Positions 13,838 through 16,956 of a DNA stretch of 16,956 bases are shown here, in pieces (the first letter of the stretch is position 1; every line of letters starts with the position of its first letter). A model generated the notes under the pieces. It was not told the DNA's origin. It saw only the letters and a program-made list of their open reading frames with translations, and did no database searches. The stretch is from positions 1 through 16,956 of the forward strand of contig CAYXJZ010000077.1 of NCBI GenBank assembly GCA_964465355.1, read 5' to 3'. The position numbers and the translations under genes were made by a program. Source of the DNA: JAABTL01 sp964465355. GTDB taxonomy: Bacteria > Deinococcota > Deinococci > Deinococcales > Trueperaceae.

Positions 13838-13858
13838 GGCCTCGGCCTCCTCACCGAC

Positions 13859-14422
13859 TCAGCTCGACCAGGGCTGCACGATGATGCCGCCCTCGCGCAG
13901 CAGCGCCACCTCTGGGCCGCGGTCGCTCTCCTCCGCGTTGGGGTCGCCTTGCGCCAGGGCGCCTGCGATGCGCAGCTGCGGCGAGAGGATGCGGTGGGCG
14001 TAGATCACCGCACGCTCGTTGCCGGCTGCGCCTGCGTGGGCCACCCCGCGCAACAGGCCGGTGACGATGACGTCGCCCTCGGCCACCAGCTCGGCCCCGG
14101 CGTTCACGTCGCCCATGATCACGATCGAGCCGCTGGACTCCACCCTGCCGCCCGAGCGCACCGTGCGCGCGATGATGACGGTCTCGCTCTTGGCCTGCAC
14201 CATGGCGCCAGGCGGCCGCACCTCCACCACCTCGCCGCCGGCGGTCGCGACCGCCGCGCTCACCACACCGAGCAGCGCGTACGGCACCTTCTCGGCCACC
14301 TCGAGGATGACCTTGCCTGCGATCAGCTCGCCGTGCGCGGCCAGGGTCTCGGCCACCTCATCGGCCTTGACCGAGCTGTCCAGCGTGAGCAGCACGCCGC
14401 CGCGGGTGCCGCGCAGCCTCAT
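13859..14422 (-). CDS. minC: Septum-site-determining protein MinC
   Basis: A 187-residue division inhibitor that blocks FtsZ ring formation away from mid-cell. The C-terminal domain (about 80-187) is unmistakable: ARTVRSGGRVESSGSIVIMG, then DVNAGAELVAEGDVIVTGLL with RGVAHAG, then RILSPQLRIAG. This right-handed beta-helix binds MinD. The N-terminal domain (1-75) is shorter than in E. coli MinC (231 residues in all). The ATG at 14422 overlaps the PBP2 stop as ATGA. A 936-codon open frame covering this gene and continuing to 16669 is antisense or shifted coding relative to PBP2 and is not a fusion. MinD and MinE are not in the window. Confidence 0.94.
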   Translation of the reverse strand: MRLRGTRGGVLLTLDSSVKADEVAETLAAHGELIAGKVILEVAEKVPYALLGVVSAAVATAGGEVVEVRPPGAMVQAKSETVIIARTVRSGGRVESSGSIVIMGDVNAGAELVAEGDVIVTGLLRGVAHAGAAGNERAVIYAHRILSPQLRIAGALAQGDPNAEESDRGPEVALLREGGIIVQPWSS

Positions 14423-16377
14423 CGCGCACCTGCCTGGGGCGTGCCGACGTTCCAGTAGGCGGCGAAGAAGTCGCGCGCCACCGGCACCGAGACCCGCGAG
14501 CTCGAGCCACCGTGCTCGATGAAGACCACGATCGCGATCTCTGGATCCTCGGTGGGTCCGTAGCCCATGAACCAGGCATGGGTGTAGTCGCCGCCCCTGG
14601 AGGTCTGGGCGGTGCCGGTCTTGCCCGCCACGCTCACGGGGAAGGCCGCCGGACCGAGGAAGGAGCGGGCGGGGTAGTCGGTGAACAGCATGCGCATGCC
14701 CTCCTGAAGAACGCGCCACGAACCGCTGCCCAGCTCCTGCCGGGTGGGTTCGAAGACGTCGTCGCCGACCTGTCTGACCAGGTGAGGCTGGACCTGATGG
14801 CCGCTCATGGCCAGGGTCTGGATGAGTTGGGTGACCTGGATGGGCGTGGCAAGCACGTCGCCCTGGCCCACTGCCGAGTTCAGCGTGAAGCCAGGCAGCC
14901 AGCCGTGGTCGAACTGCGGCTGCGCCAGCACCCAGGCCTCGTCTGGCACCCGGCCCGCCCGTTCTTCCTGGAGGCCAACCCCCACCGGCACACCGAAGCC
15001 GAGCCGCCTTGCCTGATCGGCCAGCTGCGCCGCGAAGGGCCCCCAGCCGCGCGTCGCGTCGGGGCTGCTGGCGATGGCTGCCCAGAAGAAGGTGTTGCAG
15101 CTGTCGGCGATGGCGTTGCGCACGTCGTAGGAGCCCTGGCCATAGGTGGCCCAGTTGCGGAAGGTCACCCCGCCGAGCGAGAAGGTGGCGTTGCAGGGGA
15201 AGCGTGTGCCTGGCTCGATGAAGCCGCCGTCGAGCAGGGCGAGCGAGGTCACCAGCTTGTAGGTGGAGGCCGGTGGGTAGGCCTCCACCGCGCGGTTCTG
15301 CAGGGGCTTGTGCAGCACGTCGCCGAGGATCAGCCCGGCCGCGGTGGGGTCGATGGGGCGCTTGGCGAAGACGTTCTGGTCGAAGGTGGGCGTCGATGCC
15401 ATGGCCAGCACCTCGCCGGTGCGCGGGTCCATGGCGATGAGGGCGCCGTGCACGACATCCTCGCGCGGCAGGCCGACGCGCGCCCTGTCCTCGTTGACGT
15501 AGCCGAGGGCGCCGGCCAGCACGTCCTCGGCCATGCGCTGCACCACCGGGTCGATGGTCAGCACCACGTCCTGGCCCGGCGTGGCCGCGATCACCGTCTC
15601 CGAGCGCAGCGGCGCGCCGCGGTGATCCACCTGCACCCTGCGCAGGCCGGAGGCGCCGTAGAGCTGCGCCTCCCAGGTGGCCTCGATGCCCATGACGCCG
15701 GCCAGGTCGTCCACCCCGTAGCCGGGGTTGCGGTCGGGATCGGCCTGCGAGGTGTAGCCCACCACCTGGGCAGCGAGGTTGGTGGGGTAGGTGCGCTCGA
15801 TGCGCTCGCGCAGGTACAGCGATGCCTGCCCGGCGATGCGTTCCTCCACCGCAGGCACCAGATGGTCGGGGATGTTCCACACCACCACCGCGCCGTTCAG
15901 CGTCTCCTCCAGCCGAGCGGGGTCGGGCGGGCGCGGCAGGTCGACGCCGAGGCCGAGGAAGGCGGCCAGCCGCGGCCAACCCTCGATGTCGCCACCCCAG
16001 TACATGAGGTCGTAGGCCACCCGGTTGTCGGCCAGCACGGTGCCGTCGCGGGCCAGCACCCGGCCGCGCAGCGGGGCGATGGCGCGCTCCTGGGTGAAGT
16101 TCTGCTCGCTGCGCGCCTGGTACTCCTCGGCCATGGCCAACTGCATGTACATCAGACGGCCGGTGAAGATGACAAGGATGGTGAGCATGGCGGCCAGCAG
16201 CAGTCTCAGGCGACCCTGGATGCCGGATGGGGCCTCGCTCTCGGCACGGCGCTCGCCCGGCACCACCTCGGTGGAAGGCCGGCGCAGCGACAGCTCGCGC
16301 TTGCGTGACCTGGCCGAGGAGGAGGGTTGACGGGAGGCGCCTGGCCTGCGCGAGGCACCTGGGGAGCGACCACTCAC
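14419..16377 (-). CDS. mrdA: Penicillin-binding protein 2, peptidoglycan DD-transpeptidase
   Basis: A 652-residue class B PBP that cross-links peptidoglycan during lateral wall growth with RodA. A basic cytoplasmic tail of about 55 residues precedes one membrane anchor (RLLLAAMLTILVIFTGRLMY, about 58-77). The pedestal domain begins with APLRGRVLARDG (101-112). The transpeptidase domain carries all three active-site motifs: SxxK at S371-T-Y-K374, SxN at S426-C-N428, and KTG at K586-T-G588, plus NSAVGQGDVLATPIQ before the last. The start is GTG at 16377, overlapping the mreD stop (GTGA). The long N-terminal tail is rich in Arg, Ser and Pro and may be partly non-native; a start nearer the anchor is possible but none has a better site. 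Confidence 0.94.
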   Translation of the reverse strand: MSGRSPGASRRPGASRQPSSSARSRKRELSLRRPSTEVVPGERRAESEAPSGIQGRLRLLLAAMLTILVIFTGRLMYMQLAMAEEYQARSEQNFTQERAIAPLRGRVLARDGTVLADNRVAYDLMYWGGDIEGWPRLAAFLGLGVDLPRPPDPARLEETLNGAVVVWNIPDHLVPAVEERIAGQASLYLRERIERTYPTNLAAQVVGYTSQADPDRNPGYGVDDLAGVMGIEATWEAQLYGASGLRRVQVDHRGAPLRSETVIAATPGQDVVLTIDPVVQRMAEDVLAGALGYVNEDRARVGLPREDVVHGALIAMDPRTGEVLAMASTPTFDQNVFAKRPIDPTAAGLILGDVLHKPLQNRAVEAYPPASTYKLVTSLALLDGGFIEPGTRFPCNATFSLGGVTFRNWATYGQGSYDVRNAIADSCNTFFWAAIASSPDATRGWGPFAAQLADQARRLGFGVPVGVGLQEERAGRVPDEAWVLAQPQFDHGWLPGFTLNSAVGQGDVLATPIQVTQLIQTLAMSGHQVQPHLVRQVGDDVFEPTRQELGSGSWRVLQEGMRMLFTDYPARSFLGPAAFPVSVAGKTGTAQTSRGGDYTHAWFMGYGPTEDPEIAIVVFIEHGGSSSRVSVPVARDFFAAYWNVGTPQAGAR

Positions 16378-16865
16378 AGCAGTTCCTTGCGCAACGACTG
16401 GCTGCGCGCCAGCAGGGCGAAGCCCCAAGGCAGCAGCAGGCTGGCGGCCACCACGGTGAAGGCGGCGTCCAAGGCGGCGGCCGAGGCCACACCGAGCCAG
16501 GTGGGCGTGCCGTCGGACAGCCACAGCAGCAGCACGCCGATGACCAGCCACTTGCCCCCGACCGCCGCCAGCACCGCCAGCGAACGTTCGAGGAAGCCTT
16601 CCTGCGAGAGCTGGGCGCGCACCGTCGTGGCCACGAGGGCGGCGCCTGCAAGGCCGAGGGCGTGCACACCGAGGGCGCCGTGACCGAAGAGGTCCTGGGC
16701 CAAGCCGGCGCCGTAGCCCAGCAGCACGAGCTGCCAGGCCGGCAGGCGGTAGAGCAGGGTCAGCACCCCGATGAGGAAGAGGTCGGGCGGCGGCACCGGG
16801 TCCATCAAGGCCCCCAAGAAGCCCTGGGCCACCACGAGCACGAGGTAGAAGAGCGCCAGCCGCAC
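16374..16865 (-). CDS. mreD: Rod shape-determining protein MreD
   Basis: A 163-residue integral membrane protein of the elongasome. About five hydrophobic segments are seen (LALFYLVLVVAQGFLGALM; LFLIGVLTLLYRL; LVLLGYGAGLAQDLF; LAVLAAVGGKWLVIGVLLLWL; and ALDAAFTVVAASLLLPWGFALL). The motif GYGAGLAQDLF is the conserved G..aGl..D of MreD, and proline-rich DPVPPPDLFLIG is also typical. The start is GTG at 16865, with TACACT six bases upstream, suggesting a leaderless transcript. It overlaps mrdA by GTGA. No mreC precedes it; instead the DNA upstream turns to a divergent region. Confidence 0.9.
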   Translation of the reverse strand: MRLALFYLVLVVAQGFLGALMDPVPPPDLFLIGVLTLLYRLPAWQLVLLGYGAGLAQDLFGHGALGVHALGLAGAALVATTVRAQLSQEGFLERSLAVLAAVGGKWLVIGVLLLWLSDGTPTWLGVASAAALDAAFTVVAASLLLPWGFALLARSQSLRKELL

Positions 16866-16877
16866 GCCACAAGTGTA
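16866..16877 (-). promoter_or_regulatory. −10-like element at the mreD start, possible leaderless promoter
   Basis: On the minus strand TACACT lies six bases before the GTG of mreD (TACACT-TGTGGC-GTG). This spacing places the transcription start at or next to the start codon, as in leaderless genes. The −35 region (TCGTGG at 17-base spacing) is a poor match. Confidence 0.4.
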
Positions 16878-16934
16878 TCCCCGACCGGCACCCCCACGAT
16901 GGGCACGGTGCAGACGCCCGCCCGTCCCAGGCGT

Positions 16935-16956
16935 TAGCTTGTGCGGATGAGCAGGA
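16935..16956 (+). CDS. Possible leaderless start of a plus-strand gene running off the right edge
   Basis: TAGCTT (16935-16940) is followed, after six bases, by ATG at 16947, with only three codons visible before the edge. The arrangement mirrors that of mreD on the other strand. The product cannot be named. Confidence 0.25.

Noticed and set aside
14512..16308. 598-codon plus-strand open frame opposite mrdA
   Set aside because: Antisense shadow of a PBP2 gene with all three active-site motifs; no credible domain of its own.
13859..16669. 936-codon minus-strand frame that looks like a MinC fusion
   Set aside because: Upstream of 14422 the frame is out of phase with PBP2 and gives Arg/Pro/Ala-rich nonsense. 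The ATGA overlap at 14419-14422 marks the real minC start.
1..16956. tRNA, rRNA, insertion sequence, prophage or CRISPR
   Set aside because: I looked for cloverleaf arms, transposase motifs, terminal repeats and regular repeat-spacer patterns by eye and found none that could be supported.

Overview
The window is GC-rich bacterial DNA with tightly packed genes, many start/stop overlaps (ATGA, GTGA, TGATG) and frequent GTG/TTG starts. A MinC/PBP2/MreD cluster, Sec and lipoprotein signals, and −10-like hexamers six bases from start codons at the right edge (a leaderless style common in Deinococcus and relatives) point to a high-GC lineage such as Deinococcota (perhaps Trueperaceae-like). This assignment is an inference; no rRNA or other firm taxonomic marker is present. 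One run of exactly 100 Ns (11885-11984) shows that this is a draft or metagenomic scaffold.

Layout. (1) 1-3638, minus strand: an accessory region. In transcription order it holds a DinB-fold protein, a GNAT acetyltransferase coupled to it by ATGA, a lipoprotein/beta-propeller gene cut by an in-frame TAG, a 29-codon remnant of a second GNAT gene, a nucleotidyltransferase-type gene that has lost its catalytic core, and a cytochrome P450 that runs off the left edge. Three consecutive loci here look broken. (2) 3821-9570, minus strand: an operon-like run dppB-type permease, dppC-type permease, family-5 solute-binding protein, glycerophosphodiester phosphodiesterase, glpD. (3) 9571-9905: a divergent control region with a good promoter on the minus strand, an extended −10 on the plus strand and two dyads whose centres are 21 bp apart. 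(4) 9906-12665, plus strand: HAD-IIA phosphatase, SorC-family regulator, PHP-domain metallohydrolase (interrupted by the N run). (5) 12662-16865, minus strand: mreD, mrdA (PBP2), minC and nagA, i.e. cell shape, division-site selection and amino-sugar recycling. (6) 16866-16956: a short divergent region with a possible start of a plus-strand gene at the edge.

How it fits together. Regions 2-4 read as one regulated module: uptake of an organic solute, hydrolysis of a glycerophosphodiester to glycerol-3-phosphate, oxidation to dihydroxyacetone phosphate by GlpD, plus two additional predicted hydrolases and a regulator of the class that senses phosphorylated sugars. The importer is a peptide/nickel-type (family 5) system rather than the classical UgpB type, and its ATPase genes are not in the window. 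The module's substrate is therefore the most interesting open question here. Region 5 is an ordinary murein/division cluster with unusual boundaries: no mreB/mreC upstream of mreD, and nagA where minD often sits after minC.
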